Positions 15,471 through 24,917 of a stretch of DNA of 56,293 bases are shown here, piece after piece (position 1 is the stretch's first letter; each line of letters opens with the position of its first letter). The translations under genes and the position numbers were made by a program. The notes beneath the pieces were generated by a model. It had not been told where the DNA came from. It ran no database searches and saw nothing but the letters and a program-made list of their open reading frames with translations. The DNA lies in assembly GCA_910586865.1 (NCBI GenBank), contig CAJUIY010000006.1:1-56293 (forward strand). Direction: 5' to 3'. This DNA comes from an uncultured Bacilli bacterium (GTDB lineage: Bacteria > Bacillota_I > Bacilli_A > RF39 > UBA660).

Positions 15471-18020
15471 ATGAAACGTAGTGAAGTAGATCGAACCAAA
15501 TTAAGCCCTATGATGGTTCAATATATGGAAATTAAAGATAAACATGAAGATTGTATTATCTTTTTTCGGTTAGGAGATTTTTATGAGATGTTTTTTGAGG
15601 ATGCCATCACAGCATCTAGGGAATTAGAATTAACACTAACTGGTAAAAATGCAGGATTAGAAGAACGTGTTCCTATGTGTGGAGTTCCCCATCATGCTTA
15701 TGCAAACTATATTGATACTTTAATTGAAAAAGGCTATAAAGTGGCAATCGTAGAACAATTAGAAGATCCAAAAAAGACAAATAAAATGGTCAAACGAGAT
15801 GTCATTCAAATCGTTACCAAAGGAACTAGGATTGATAATAGCTTAGATAGTAAAAATAATAATTATATTGCCAACATCTATGATTTTTCTTATTGTTACG
15901 GAATTAGCTATACGGATGTTTCTACTGGAGAATTTTTTTGTGAGTTGTTAGAAAGTAGTTCTTCTGAATTAATTCGGGAAATCGCAAGACTTGGGTTTAG
16001 GGAACTGATTGTAAATGAAAATATTGATAGGGAACTGATTCATACGTTAAGAGTTCAATATGGAATCCTGATTACCATTACCAAAGAGATATCAGAAGAT
16101 AAGAATTATTCTTATATCTATGAAAAAGTAGAGGATATTCGCTTACAAACGACCATTAAACACTTGCTTCATTATGTTTTAGAAACAAAAAAAGGGGATT
16201 TGCATCATCTAAAATCATGTGAAATGGTAAGTAGTAGTAAGTGTCTATACTTTGATAATAATACCAAAAGAAATTTAGAGTTAGTAGAAACCATTCGAGA
16301 AAAAACAAGGAAATATTCTCTTTTATGGCTACTAGATAAATGCAAAACCGCAATGGGATCTAGGTTCTTAAAAAGACAAATCGAGTCTCCCTTAACGAAT
16401 CAAAAAGAGATGGAGCGAAGATATCAATATGTTTCTAAACTGCAAGAAGAGTTTATTTTAAGAGAAGATTTAAGAAATTATTTAGACGAGGTATACGATT
16501 TAGAAAGACTTGCTGGAAGAATTAGTTATGGGAACTTAAATGCTAGGGATATGTTACAATTAAAAAGGTCTTTATCCTCTGTTCCTAAAATAAAAAAAGT
16601 TTTAGAAGAGATTCATTATGATAAAGAATTAGAAACACTAGATGAGTTAGTAGAAATATTAGAAAGATCGATTAATGAAGACCCACCTCTTACTTTAAAA
16701 GAAGGTTCTATTATTAAAGATTCTTATAATGAGGAATTAGATGAATTAAGAAAAGTAAGTAGTGGTTCCAAAGATTTTATATTAGAGATTGAAAAAGAAG
16801 AAAGAGAACGAACTGGTATTAAAAATTTAAAAGTAGGATTTAATAAAGTATTTGGTTATTATATCGAAGTGAGTAAGGGGCAAAAAAGCTTAGTAAAAGA
16901 AGAATATGGCTATGAAAGACGCCAAACACTAGCTAATTGTGAAAGATATATTACGCCTCTTTTAAAAGAAAAGGAAAATATTATTTTAGGAGCAGAAGAG
17001 AGAATTATCAATTTAGAATATAAATTATTTATGGATATTCGGGAGATTGTAAAACGTTATATTAAAAACATTCAGAATATTTCGAAAGTAATTTGTGAAG
17101 TGGATATGTTACAATCTTTTTCTATTGTATCGGAAGAAAATAAATTTGTAAAACCAATCATTACTAAGGAAAGAGAATTGAAGCTGACCTCTTGTAGGCA
17201 CCCCGTTGTTGAAAAAGTAATGAAAGATAAATATGTATCGAATGATATTGTGATGGACCAAGATACCGATATTTTATTAATCACAGGTCCTAATATGGCC
17301 GGAAAATCCACTTATATGAGACAGTGTGCGATTACGATTATTATGGCTCAAATTGGATGTTTTGTTCCTTGTAGTAGTGCATCACTTCCTGTTTTTGATA
17401 AGATTTTTACAAGAATTGGTGCAAGTGATGATTTGGTATCTGGAGAATCTACCTTTATGGTTGAGATGAAAGAAGCAAATTACGCTATCAGTGGAGCAAC
17501 CAAGAATAGTTTAATACTATTTGATGAATTAGGTAGAGGAACCGCAACATACGATGGTATGAGTATTGCTCAAGCAATATTAGAATATATCCATGATCAT
17601 ATTGGAGCTAAAACCATGTTTTCTACTCACTATCATGAATTAACATCTTTAGAGGCATCCCTAAAACACTTGAAGAATGTTCATGTTTCCGCGGTCTTGG
17701 AAAATGATAAGTTAACATTCTTACATAAAGTAAAACAAGGTTCGATTGATAAGAGTTATGGTATTCATGTCGCTTCTTTAGCAAGTCTTCCAAAGGAGTT
17801 AATTAAAAGAAGCAAAGAGATTTTAGAGGTTTATGAAGATACCTCTCCCAAAAGAGAAACTTTTACCCAAACTTCTTTATTCCAATTAGATGAGGACGAA
17901 GTGGAAAAAGTAATAGAAGAAAATGAAATAGAATCAGAGATAAAAGCCATTAATCCACTAGAAATGTCACCAATGGAAGCATTAAACTTCTTATTTGAAC
18001 TAAGAAATAAGATAAAATAG
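15471..18020 (+). CDS. mutS: DNA mismatch repair protein MutS
   Basis: At 849 residues it is a full-length MutS. The mismatch-reading Phe-x-Glu is in GDFYEMF (F37, E39). Connector, lever and clamp regions follow. The ATPase has Walker A GPNMAGKST at about 606-614, Walker B LILFDELGRGT, and the signature STFMVEM, all intact. It binds base mismatches as a dimer and recruits MutL. mutL usually follows mutS in Bacillota but does not here; nusB comes next with its own promoter, so mutL must be elsewhere or absent. Confidence 0.97.
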   Translation: MKRSEVDRTKLSPMMVQYMEIKDKHEDCIIFFRLGDFYEMFFEDAITASRELELTLTGKNAGLEERVPMCGVPHHAYANYIDTLIEKGYKVAIVEQLEDPKKTNKMVKRDVIQIVTKGTRIDNSLDSKNNNYIANIYDFSYCYGISYTDVSTGEFFCELLESSSSELIREIARLGFRELIVNENIDRELIHTLRVQYGILITITKEISEDKNYSYIYEKVEDIRLQTTIKHLLHYVLETKKGDLHHLKSCEMVSSSKCLYFDNNTKRNLELVETIREKTRKYSLLWLLDKCKTAMGSRFLKRQIESPLTNQKEMERRYQYVSKLQEEFILREDLRNYLDEVYDLERLAGRISYGNLNARDMLQLKRSLSSVPKIKKVLEEIHYDKELETLDELVEILERSINEDPPLTLKEGSIIKDSYNEELDELRKVSSGSKDFILEIEKEERERTGIKNLKVGFNKVFGYYIEVSKGQKSLVKEEYGYERRQTLANCERYITPLLKEKENIILGAEERIINLEYKLFMDIREIVKRYIKNIQNISKVICEVDMLQSFSIVSEENKFVKPIITKERELKLTSCRHPVVEKVMKDKYVSNDIVMDQDTDILLITGPNMAGKSTYMRQCAITIIMAQIGCFVPCSSASLPVFDKIFTRIGASDDLVSGESTFMVEMKEANYAISGATKNSLILFDELGRGTATYDGMSIAQAILEYIHDHIGAKTMFSTHYHELTSLEASLKHLKNVHVSAVLENDKLTFLHKVKQGSIDKSYGIHVASLASLPKELIKRSKEILEVYEDTSPKRETFTQTSLFQLDEDEVEKVIEENEIESEIKAINPLEMSPMEALNFLFELRNKIK

Positions 18021-18056
18021 TTTTCAAAACTAGGGAGAAAATTCGTTTTTTTCTAT

Positions 18057-18084
18057 TTGAAATCCTTAGGTAGTATGATAAAAT
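18057..18084 (+). promoter_or_regulatory. Promoter of the nusB-xseA-xseB operon
   Basis: TTGAAA (18057-18062), 16-bp spacer, TAAAAT (18079-18084), followed by AGGAGGTGA. Confidence 0.6.
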
Positions 18085-18101
18085 AATAGGAGGTGATGCT
18101 T

Positions 18102-18509
18102 ATGAGAAACAGAAGTGAATTACGAGAAATTATCATGAAAGTTCTTTATCAAGTCTATATTTTAAAAAAAGGAAACTTAGATTATGATATCAAGGAGTTG
18201 ATAAAAGAACAATTAGAAATCGAAAATGATTATGTAAATACTTTGGTAAGTGGAGTCATAGAAAATCAACAAGAAATAAATACGTTAGCAAATAAATATT
18301 TAAAAAACTGGACAATGGACCGATTAAATTTAGTAGATCAAGCAATTTTATCGATTGGAATTTATGAATTAAAATACACGAAAACCCCTTCTATTGTAGC
18401 TATTAATGAGGCCATTGAACTATCAAAAAAGTATAGTGATATTGAAGTTACTAAGATGATAAATGGAGTATTAGACAGTATTTATCATAGTGAGGAAAAT
18501 TATGAATGA
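18102..18509 (+). CDS. nusB: Transcription antitermination factor NusB
   Basis: A 135-residue helical protein. The RNA/NusE-binding family features are visible: an N-terminal RxxxREIIMKVLYQ segment and the C-terminal signature TPSIVAINEAIELSKKYSD. NusB binds BoxA with NusE (S10) to support full-length transcription of rRNA operons. The ATG at 18102 is best: AGGAGGTGA lies 7 nt upstream, whereas the GTG and ATG at 18093/18096 overlap it. The gene overlaps xseA by 8 bp. nusB-xseA-xseB is a classic Bacillota order. Confidence 0.93.
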   Translation: MRNRSELREIIMKVLYQVYILKKGNLDYDIKELIKEQLEIENDYVNTLVSGVIENQQEINTLANKYLKNWTMDRLNLVDQAILSIGIYELKYTKTPSIVAINEAIELSKKYSDIEVTKMINGVLDSIYHSEENYE

Positions 18510-19755
18510 TAAATATATTACGATTACCCAACTAACACGTTATATTAAATATAAAATTGATAATGATGTTCATTTGAATGAAGTTTTTATTAAGGGAGAA
18601 ATTTCTAATTTTAAAGCACATACAAGAGGACATTACTACTTCACAATAAAAGATGAGAGTAGTAGAATTAATGCGATTATGTTTGCTAGTCAGACGAAAA
18701 AAATAAAATTTGTACCAGAAGATGGAATGAAGGTATTAGTAACTGGAAAAATTAGTGTTTATGAAGCCAATGGGGGATATCAAATTTATGTTTCCGATAT
18801 GTTAGAAGATGGAGTTGGAAATTTATATGTTGCCTATGAAAAGTTAAAGCAAAAATTAGAAAAAGAAGGGCTGTTTGATGCTTCTAAGAAAAAGAAAATT
18901 CCAAAAATACCAAAAACAGTAGGAGTAGTAACCGCTCCAACAGGGGCTGCCATTCGAGACATTTTGTCTACTATTAAGAGAAGATTTCCCTTGACAGAAG
19001 TTATTTTATTTCCAGCTTTGGTTCAAGGAGATGGGGCAAAAGACTCAATTGTTAAGCAAATCAAGCTAGCAGAAAATTATGAAATAGATACTTTAATCGT
19101 AGGTAGAGGTGGAGGAAGCATTGAAGATATGTGGTGTTTTAATGAAGAAGAGGTGGCCTATGCCATCTATCAATGTAAGATACCGGTTATTAGTGCTGTT
19201 GGACATGAGATTGATTTTACGATAGCTGATTTTGTTGCCGATTTAAGGGCACCTACACCAACAGGAGCTGCGGAGCTTGCGGTACCCAATGTAACGGATG
19301 TAGTAAGTTATATTCATCAGTTAAAAATTAGATCACAAACCGTCATGAAAAATAAAATAGATTTTTTAAATCAAAAATTATTAGAGATTACTAATAAACA
19401 TATTCTAAAGAATCCAATTATGATTTACCAAGTAAAGGAACAGAAGTTTGATAATTTAATCGAAAGATTGAAGTATCATATGTTAAACTTATATAAGAAG
19501 AAGGAAAAAGAACTTTTCAGTATTACAGGAAGTTATCTTTTTAAAAATCCAGAAAAACTATTGGATCTAAAAAAACATAAGTACATACAAGTACTATCAA
19601 AATTGGAAACTTTGTCTCCTCTTTCAACCATTCAAAGAGGCTACTCTATTGTAAAAAAAGGGGATAAAGTGATTACTAGTTGTAAAGATATGAAAAAAAA
19701 CGACAAAATTGAGCTAGAATTAAAAGATGGCAAGATAAAAGCAGAAGTATTATGA
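18502..19755 (+). CDS. xseA: Exodeoxyribonuclease VII large subunit
   Basis: A 417-residue protein with an N-terminal OB-fold (about 1-100, KGEISNFKAHTRGHYYFTIKD) and the nuclease domain. The nuclease domain carries PTGAAIRDI, VGRGGGSIEDMWCFNEE and AVGHEIDFTIADFVADLRAPTP, the family's conserved active-site stretches, followed by long coiled-coil helices. Together with XseB it degrades single-stranded DNA to acid-soluble oligonucleotides. The ATG at 18502 sits inside the end of nusB (8-bp overlap, GTGAGGAA upstream), indicating translational coupling; a GTG at 18490 would be a weaker start. Confidence 0.96.
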   Translation: MNDKYITITQLTRYIKYKIDNDVHLNEVFIKGEISNFKAHTRGHYYFTIKDESSRINAIMFASQTKKIKFVPEDGMKVLVTGKISVYEANGGYQIYVSDMLEDGVGNLYVAYEKLKQKLEKEGLFDASKKKKIPKIPKTVGVVTAPTGAAIRDILSTIKRRFPLTEVILFPALVQGDGAKDSIVKQIKLAENYEIDTLIVGRGGGSIEDMWCFNEEEVAYAIYQCKIPVISAVGHEIDFTIADFVADLRAPTPTGAAELAVPNVTDVVSYIHQLKIRSQTVMKNKIDFLNQKLLEITNKHILKNPIMIYQVKEQKFDNLIERLKYHMLNLYKKKEKELFSITGSYLFKNPEKLLDLKKHKYIQVLSKLETLSPLSTIQRGYSIVKKGDKVITSCKDMKKNDKIELELKDGKIKAEVL

Positions 19756-19779
19756 AAATGAGAAATATAGGAGGCTAAT

Positions 19780-20004
19780 ATGGCAGAAAAAAAAGAACCT
19801 AGTTTTGAAGAAAACTTAACGAAATTAGAAGAAATTGTAAAAAAGTTAGAAAGTGGAGATACGCCCTTAGATGATGCGATAAAAGAATTTAATGAAGCAA
19901 TGACTTTAGCAAAAGTTTGTGATGAAAAATTAAAAAAGGCAGAAGAATCACTTACAAAAATAGTAGGAGAAGATGGAAGTCTTGAAGAATTTGAGCAGGC
20001 TTAG
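19780..20004 (+). CDS. xseB: Exodeoxyribonuclease VII small subunit
   Basis: A 74-residue helical protein with the family pattern PSFEENLTKLEEIVKKLESG and LDDAIKEFNEA. It binds the coiled-coil of XseA to form the active exonuclease VII complex. It starts 24 bp after xseA, behind AGGAGGCTAAT, and is close to the usual length of XseB proteins. Confidence 0.95.
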   Translation: MAEKKEPSFEENLTKLEEIVKKLESGDTPLDDAIKEFNEAMTLAKVCDEKLKKAEESLTKIVGEDGSLEEFEQA

Positions 20005-20022
20005 AGTAGAAGTTGAAAGAAT

Positions 20023-20298
20023 ATGGATAAAGCGAAAATGAAAGGAAATCTTAACAAAACAAAGAAAGTATTAGAAGGTGGTATCTCAGGTGGTCTATAT
20101 GTTGGTATTGGCATGGGAGGCCCCGCATTTATGATTTATGGAGGATATGGTCGAGTGAATGTGTATCCACTGTTCTTTTTTATCGGTGCAACGGCATTAG
20201 TTGGGACAGGCTTTGGAGTTGCTTATGCTTTAAGTGAATTAAAGGAAGAGGAAAATGCAGAAAATCAAGAATTAGGGAAAGAAAAGATAAAAAAGTAA
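20023..20298 (+). CDS. Small membrane protein of unknown function, 91 aa
   Basis: Two predicted membrane helices (a glycine-rich one at about 22-40, GGLYVGIGMGGPAFMIYGG, and one at about 50-70) are followed by a Lys/Glu-rich cytoplasmic tail. It lies 18 bp behind xseB and probably ends the nusB operon. The ribosome binding site is weak; a second ATG at 20038 is possible. No family recognised. Confidence 0.6.
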   Translation: MDKAKMKGNLNKTKKVLEGGISGGLYVGIGMGGPAFMIYGGYGRVNVYPLFFFIGATALVGTGFGVAYALSELKEEENAENQELGKEKIKK

Positions 20299-20412
20299 AT
20301 TATTTTTGAATGTTTAAGTTTGAATTATGCTGAATTAGAGAGAAAATAAAAATTTTTCTTTCTTTTTTCTGTTTTTTGTGGTAAAATGTGAGGTATATAG
20401 GTGGTTGGTGTT

Positions 20413-22431
20413 ATGATTGAAAAAAGAAACAGACATACAATAATGATTATCTTCTTCTTACTTATCATTGTTGTGTTATTTCAAAATAGAGCATATTCTG
20501 TAACGGATGCAGATAATGTTAAATATTCTTATGTGGATTCTATTGATTATACGGAAAGTTTAGCTCGTCTAAGAAATCCAGAAAGGGGCTTTTATGGACC
20601 ACGTGGTTATAATATTAGACCTGCCAACAATAAGCCACTAAGTCCGCCTGCTTGGTCTAACTTAGTTCATTTAAGAGTAGGACTTGCTGCATTTTCAAGT
20701 AATGGAACTGGTTCTGTAGATGCAGAAATAACGGAGGATGCTTTAAATAGTTTAACAACTACTATTGATGATGTTAGAAAAAATAATGCGTCTATTATCA
20801 TTCGTTTTTCTTATGATGACTTTAATTGGAAATCAAATGCGGAACCATCTATGGATATGATTTTGCGACATATTGAGCAATTAGGTTCTGTTTTACTTGC
20901 CAACAAAGATGTGATTGCTGCTATCGAGATGGGATTCTTTGGCCCTTGTGGAGAATTACATTCTAGTAAAGTGGGTTCCCAAACTAATGTTGCTTTAGCA
21001 GTAGATAAATTACTAGATGTTACCAATGAACAGATTAGAATTCAAGTAAGAACTCCAAGTCATTATACTACATGGAGAAAGATTGAAAGAAGTAAATTAA
21101 ATACAGATATTACACAAAAAGGAACAAGGGAATATCTAGTGGGTATTTATAATGATGGATATTTAGGTAGTGAAAGTGACTTGGGTACTTTTGCTGATAG
21201 ACAAAAAGATATCGAATGGTTAAGCCGTCAAGCAGAGCATACTTTTTATGGAGGAGAGATAGTTGCTAATTTTGCTTCTGGGCCTCCTTTAAACACGATT
21301 GAATATATTCAACAAGAGGCTTTTGTTACGCATACTACTTACTTAAATTCTGAATGGAACAATGATGTTATAAATGGATTTAAAAATTCTCCTTATGTAG
21401 GAGATAATACCTTATATAAAAATTCTACTGCATATGAATATATCGAAAATCATTTAGGATATCGTTATGTATTAAAGAAGTCCGAAATAACAGACAGTAT
21501 AGAAAAAACAGATGATTTAAAGGCAAAGATAGAAATCGAAAATGTAGGTTTCGCGAATTTAATCAATGAAAAAAAGGTATCTGTTGTTTTGGAAAATGAA
21601 CATGATGTTTATGAAATGATTACCTCAATTGATCCAACTACATGGAATTCTAAAAGTATTACTAAGGAATCTTTTTCAGTAAATCTTCCTGATGCTATAA
21701 AAGAAGGAGAGTATAATGTTTACTTGCGAATCTCAGAGCATGCTAATTTATTAAATGATGGAAACTTCCATTGTATTAGTTTTGCTAATAAAGATATTTA
21801 CCATGAAAATATTGGTGCTAATTTTATAGGAAAGGTAACCATAAATGAACCAAAAAAACCACCAATTAATAATGATGATGATAATAAAAAGCCATCAGAA
21901 AATCATCCGACCAATCCAGTAAACCCACCTATAAATAATAATACCAACCAAAATACGAATAAAAATCAAAATTCAACACATACTACAAGCCAAAACACAA
22001 CTTCTAAAGAAAGTAGTAGTAAAAAAGAAGTAACTGTAAAAGAGTATTTCGATTATAAAATCGAATATTATTATGATAGTGTCTTAGATAAAGCAAAAAC
22101 CATTCTTTTACAAGGGAAAAAAGGTCAAATAGTGGATAGTTATCCAGCAAAAACAAAAGAAGGTTATGTATTAGAAAAAGTAGATAATTTACCATTGCGT
22201 ATTCGTGAAGACGAAGAGCAAAATATAATGAAAGTATATTATGTTACTAAAAAAGATAATAGTCAAGAAAAAGAGCATTCTTTTCCAGTAACGAAGGAAG
22301 TAGACAATAAAAAAGAAAATTCTAATATTAATATTTTTGTATTCCTTATTGTAATACTAGTCTCACTTGTTCTATTTCTTTTAGTAGCAAGAAGTTTATT
22401 TAAAAAGAATCATGAAGAGAAAACCTATTAA
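20413..22431 (+). CDS. Surface-anchored DUF4874/DUF4832 protein with MucBP-like domain
   Basis: A 672-residue protein. An N-terminal signal helix leads to a DUF4874-type TIM-barrel-like domain (NPERGFYGPRGY, then LRVGLAAFSS, IIIRFSYDD, EMGFFGPCGE), then DUF4832 (about 320-470). A Pro/Asn/Thr linker (about 475-540) precedes a MucBP-like beta module (YKIEYYYDS to NIMKVYYVTKK), and a C-terminal membrane helix (about 637-657) ends in basic KKNHEEK. These domains are found in proteins thought to process or bind polysaccharides, but no activity is established to my knowledge. The ATG at 20413 is preferred over the GTG at 20401. Its 3' end overlaps the convergent ZIP gene by 36 bp. Confidence 0.8.
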   Translation: MIEKRNRHTIMIIFFLLIIVVLFQNRAYSVTDADNVKYSYVDSIDYTESLARLRNPERGFYGPRGYNIRPANNKPLSPPAWSNLVHLRVGLAAFSSNGTGSVDAEITEDALNSLTTTIDDVRKNNASIIIRFSYDDFNWKSNAEPSMDMILRHIEQLGSVLLANKDVIAAIEMGFFGPCGELHSSKVGSQTNVALAVDKLLDVTNEQIRIQVRTPSHYTTWRKIERSKLNTDITQKGTREYLVGIYNDGYLGSESDLGTFADRQKDIEWLSRQAEHTFYGGEIVANFASGPPLNTIEYIQQEAFVTHTTYLNSEWNNDVINGFKNSPYVGDNTLYKNSTAYEYIENHLGYRYVLKKSEITDSIEKTDDLKAKIEIENVGFANLINEKKVSVVLENEHDVYEMITSIDPTTWNSKSITKESFSVNLPDAIKEGEYNVYLRISEHANLLNDGNFHCISFANKDIYHENIGANFIGKVTINEPKKPPINNDDDNKKPSENHPTNPVNPPINNNTNQNTNKNQNSTHTTSQNTTSKESSSKKEVTVKEYFDYKIEYYYDSVLDKAKTILLQGKKGQIVDSYPAKTKEGYVLEKVDNLPLRIREDEEQNIMKVYYVTKKDNSQEKEHSFPVTKEVDNKKENSNINIFVFLIVILVSLVLFLLVARSLFKKNHEEKTY

Positions 22432-23130
22432 GAAAGAGAAAATAGTTGATTTTTTATCCTTATAAGCAAAAGAGTTTGGTAAAAGTTCAAAAAGAGAAAT
22501 ATAAATCATAATCCCAGTAGTAAGAGAAAGCATAATGCCAATAAAGGTATTGTTGATATATTGTGATAAAAATAGGTAAGTAATAAGAGCACCTAGTATT
22601 TCAGAAAATCCAGAAACGGCGGTATAGAAAAATGCTTTCTTTTTACTTTTAGTAGAATAATATATGGGAACACTTATACTAATTCCTTCTGGAATATTAT
22701 GACACATAATAGAAAGTGCTAAGGTAAGACCTAAAGAAATATTAGTGGAAGTGGTACTAAAAGTAAGTATCCCTTCTGGAATATTATGAATCATTAAAGC
22801 AAGAGCACTAATAATTCCAATTTTATAGAGTTTATTATCTATTTTTTTGAATAATTTATCAAGGATACTTGCTATCAATATTCCAATTAATATAAATAAA
22901 ATAATAAGAATAATCGTTGGTCTTTGCCGATAGTAGATATGAATGAGTTCATAGGATTCTGGGAGAAGTGAAAAAATGGAAACGGATGCCATTACACCAG
23001 AGGCAAACGCCAAAGAAATACCAATTATTTTATTCGTATTTTTAAAAGAAAGAAAAATAGGTAGCATTCCTATTAAAGTAGATAGTCCTGCTATTGAGGT
23101 AACTAAAAAAGAAAATATTATATTATTCAT
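22396..23130 (-). CDS. ZIP-family divalent metal transporter (ZupT-like)
   Basis: A 244-residue polytopic membrane protein with eight predicted helices. The metal-binding signatures are in helices IV and V: IHNIPEGILTF and CHNIPEGISIS, both with the His-Asn-x-Pro-Glu-Gly motif of ZIP transporters, plus LPESYEL and ELLPNSFA. It likely imports Zn(II), Fe(II) or Mn(II); the metal cannot be told from sequence. It is single, convergent with the surface-protein gene, with the 3' ends overlapping. I saw no metal-responsive operator. Confidence 0.9.
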   Translation of the reverse strand: MNNIIFSFLVTSIAGLSTLIGMLPIFLSFKNTNKIIGISLAFASGVMASVSIFSLLPESYELIHIYYRQRPTIILIILFILIGILIASILDKLFKKIDNKLYKIGIISALALMIHNIPEGILTFSTTSTNISLGLTLALSIMCHNIPEGISISVPIYYSTKSKKKAFFYTAVSGFSEILGALITYLFLSQYINNTFIGIMLSLTTGIMIYISLFELLPNSFAYKDKKSTIFSFLIGFLFMILFK

Positions 23131-23177
23131 GGTACTATCTTATTCTAGGAATAAAATATATATTCATTAAAATTCTT

Positions 23178-23207
23178 TTGTATTAAATCGAAATACTATG
23201 TTATAAT
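23178..23207 (+). promoter_or_regulatory. Promoter of the unknown 539-aa gene
   Basis: TTGTAT (23178-23183), 18-bp spacer, TATAAT (23202-23207). Confidence 0.5.
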
Positions 23208-23237
23208 AAGGAACATCACTTAAGGGGGAATGATGTG

Positions 23238-24857
23238 ATGAAAGGAGATTTTGAATACCAAGCTTGGCTGGATTCTTTTGAAAAAATAAAGGATATACCC
23301 AAAATGGATTTTATTAGTAGTATGAATGTTTTTTCCACTTTAGCAGAAATGAGATATGATAATTTAGAAGCTATCATAGGAAAAGATTTATCTACTTTTC
23401 TTTCTGGATTTCACTATCGTGATTATAAAATAACAGATTCTATATGCAAGTGGATGTTGGAATTTAGAGGGAATAGTTTTAATGAAATTCTCTTTTTTCA
23501 CTTCAATGTTACTAGTTTATTATCTCAGAAAGAAAATTATCCTGAAAAGGCATTTAATATCGGTCTCCTTGCAAAAAAAGCCTTAAGTCAAAATAAAGTC
23601 CTTCATTATGATGCGTGTCTTCCTTTTTTAGATAGTCAGAATGTTAGTCATCATCTTCTTTCTCATTTCGACATCATAGAAAAGCAACTTCAAATATATG
23701 ATGGAGAAAGTCCAAATGATTTTTTAATGTATTTTAGGTTAATGAATGAGAAAGAATTTCAACAATATTTCAAAAAAGAATACTTAAAGATAATACCAAA
23801 TGCAACGCCAGGCTCTCTTCTTTTATATCTAGAGAAGACGATTCATGATGAAAAAATGTTAAAAACAAAGGAGTTTAAAGAAGCTTTTTCGAAAAAGGAT
23901 TTTGAGAGACAATTACATATTCTTACTGCATTAGAAGATCAAGAATGTGATACTTCGATTATAAAAGACTTAAGAAAACAATTACATAAGAATATAGAAT
24001 GTGTAACTGTTTCTGATACCTACCAACATTATTTTGAAATGGATTCTCTGAAATTTAGAAGAATACGTCAAGAAATTTTACTTTCTTCCTACCTGTTAGA
24101 AGGTAATTTTAATAGAAAATATAATGAATTAATTAACTTTTTAAAAGATTTAAAAGATGACCTTGCAATGAATCCTTTCCAAAATCTATGGAAGTATCAA
24201 AATCAAAGGGAAGAATATTGGTATCAATTGTTAGATAGTTTATATGAAGATGTGGTAAATTACTCTAAAAAGTCTATTATTCAAAATTTATATGATGTTT
24301 CTAAATTAGAACATTTTATGAATGATATGGAGGATGGTATTGATTACAATATTTTAGTCAATACCAACGAAACCGGAAATAACAGCTCCTTTACTCCAGC
24401 TCCTTGTCAAATAATGGATCGTTTTTGTATTATCAATCCTCTGAACTTTTCTCATACGATATATCAGAATTTTATTTATGGATATTATCTAGATATTACA
24501 GAAGATCGAATCTTATCGATAAATCCGTCTCCCATTGATTTTGATCCTAATATAACAAAGAAGAAGGATATTGGAGTTTCTGTCTTAAAAGGACGTAGTC
24601 CAAATTATTGGTTGAGTATGAAGATGTTTAATGATATTACTTATCAAAATGGAATTTATGGTTCTATTATGATAGAAACAAAAAAAGAAGATGGTTCTTT
24701 TATACAACCTAACTGTTTAATTTCACTTGGTGATGATAGAATGAGCAAAATAGAAGAAAGAGAAGCAGAAAGAAGAAATTTTAAAGTATTACGCTTGAAA
24801 AAACAAAAAGATACCAACCTAGAATGTGAAAAGGCTCCTTCTCATCACTGTGGTTAG
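23238..24857 (+). CDS. Unknown cytoplasmic protein, 539 aa
   Basis: I recognise no family. The start at 23238 is 7 nt after GGGGGAA. The chain has no signal or membrane helix, is helical in its first two thirds and beta-richer in the last third. There, phrases such as PCQIMDRFCIINPLNF and SPNYWLSMKMFND sit in a more hydrophobic domain. The C-terminus is charged and ends with a His/Cys group (ECEKAPSHHCG) that could bind a metal. It stands alone with its own promoter between the ZIP gene and pyrF. Codon use is like the core genes, so I would not call it a recent arrival. Confidence 0.75.
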   Translation: MKGDFEYQAWLDSFEKIKDIPKMDFISSMNVFSTLAEMRYDNLEAIIGKDLSTFLSGFHYRDYKITDSICKWMLEFRGNSFNEILFFHFNVTSLLSQKENYPEKAFNIGLLAKKALSQNKVLHYDACLPFLDSQNVSHHLLSHFDIIEKQLQIYDGESPNDFLMYFRLMNEKEFQQYFKKEYLKIIPNATPGSLLLYLEKTIHDEKMLKTKEFKEAFSKKDFERQLHILTALEDQECDTSIIKDLRKQLHKNIECVTVSDTYQHYFEMDSLKFRRIRQEILLSSYLLEGNFNRKYNELINFLKDLKDDLAMNPFQNLWKYQNQREEYWYQLLDSLYEDVVNYSKKSIIQNLYDVSKLEHFMNDMEDGIDYNILVNTNETGNNSSFTPAPCQIMDRFCIINPLNFSHTIYQNFIYGYYLDITEDRILSINPSPIDFDPNITKKKDIGVSVLKGRSPNYWLSMKMFNDITYQNGIYGSIMIETKKEDGSFIQPNCLISLGDDRMSKIEEREAERRNFKVLRLKKQKDTNLECEKAPSHHCG

Positions 24858-24917
24858 AAAAAATTTTGTTTCATTAAGACTCCTTTTATGTTAAACTAAG
24901 TACAGGAGGTTTTGAAT

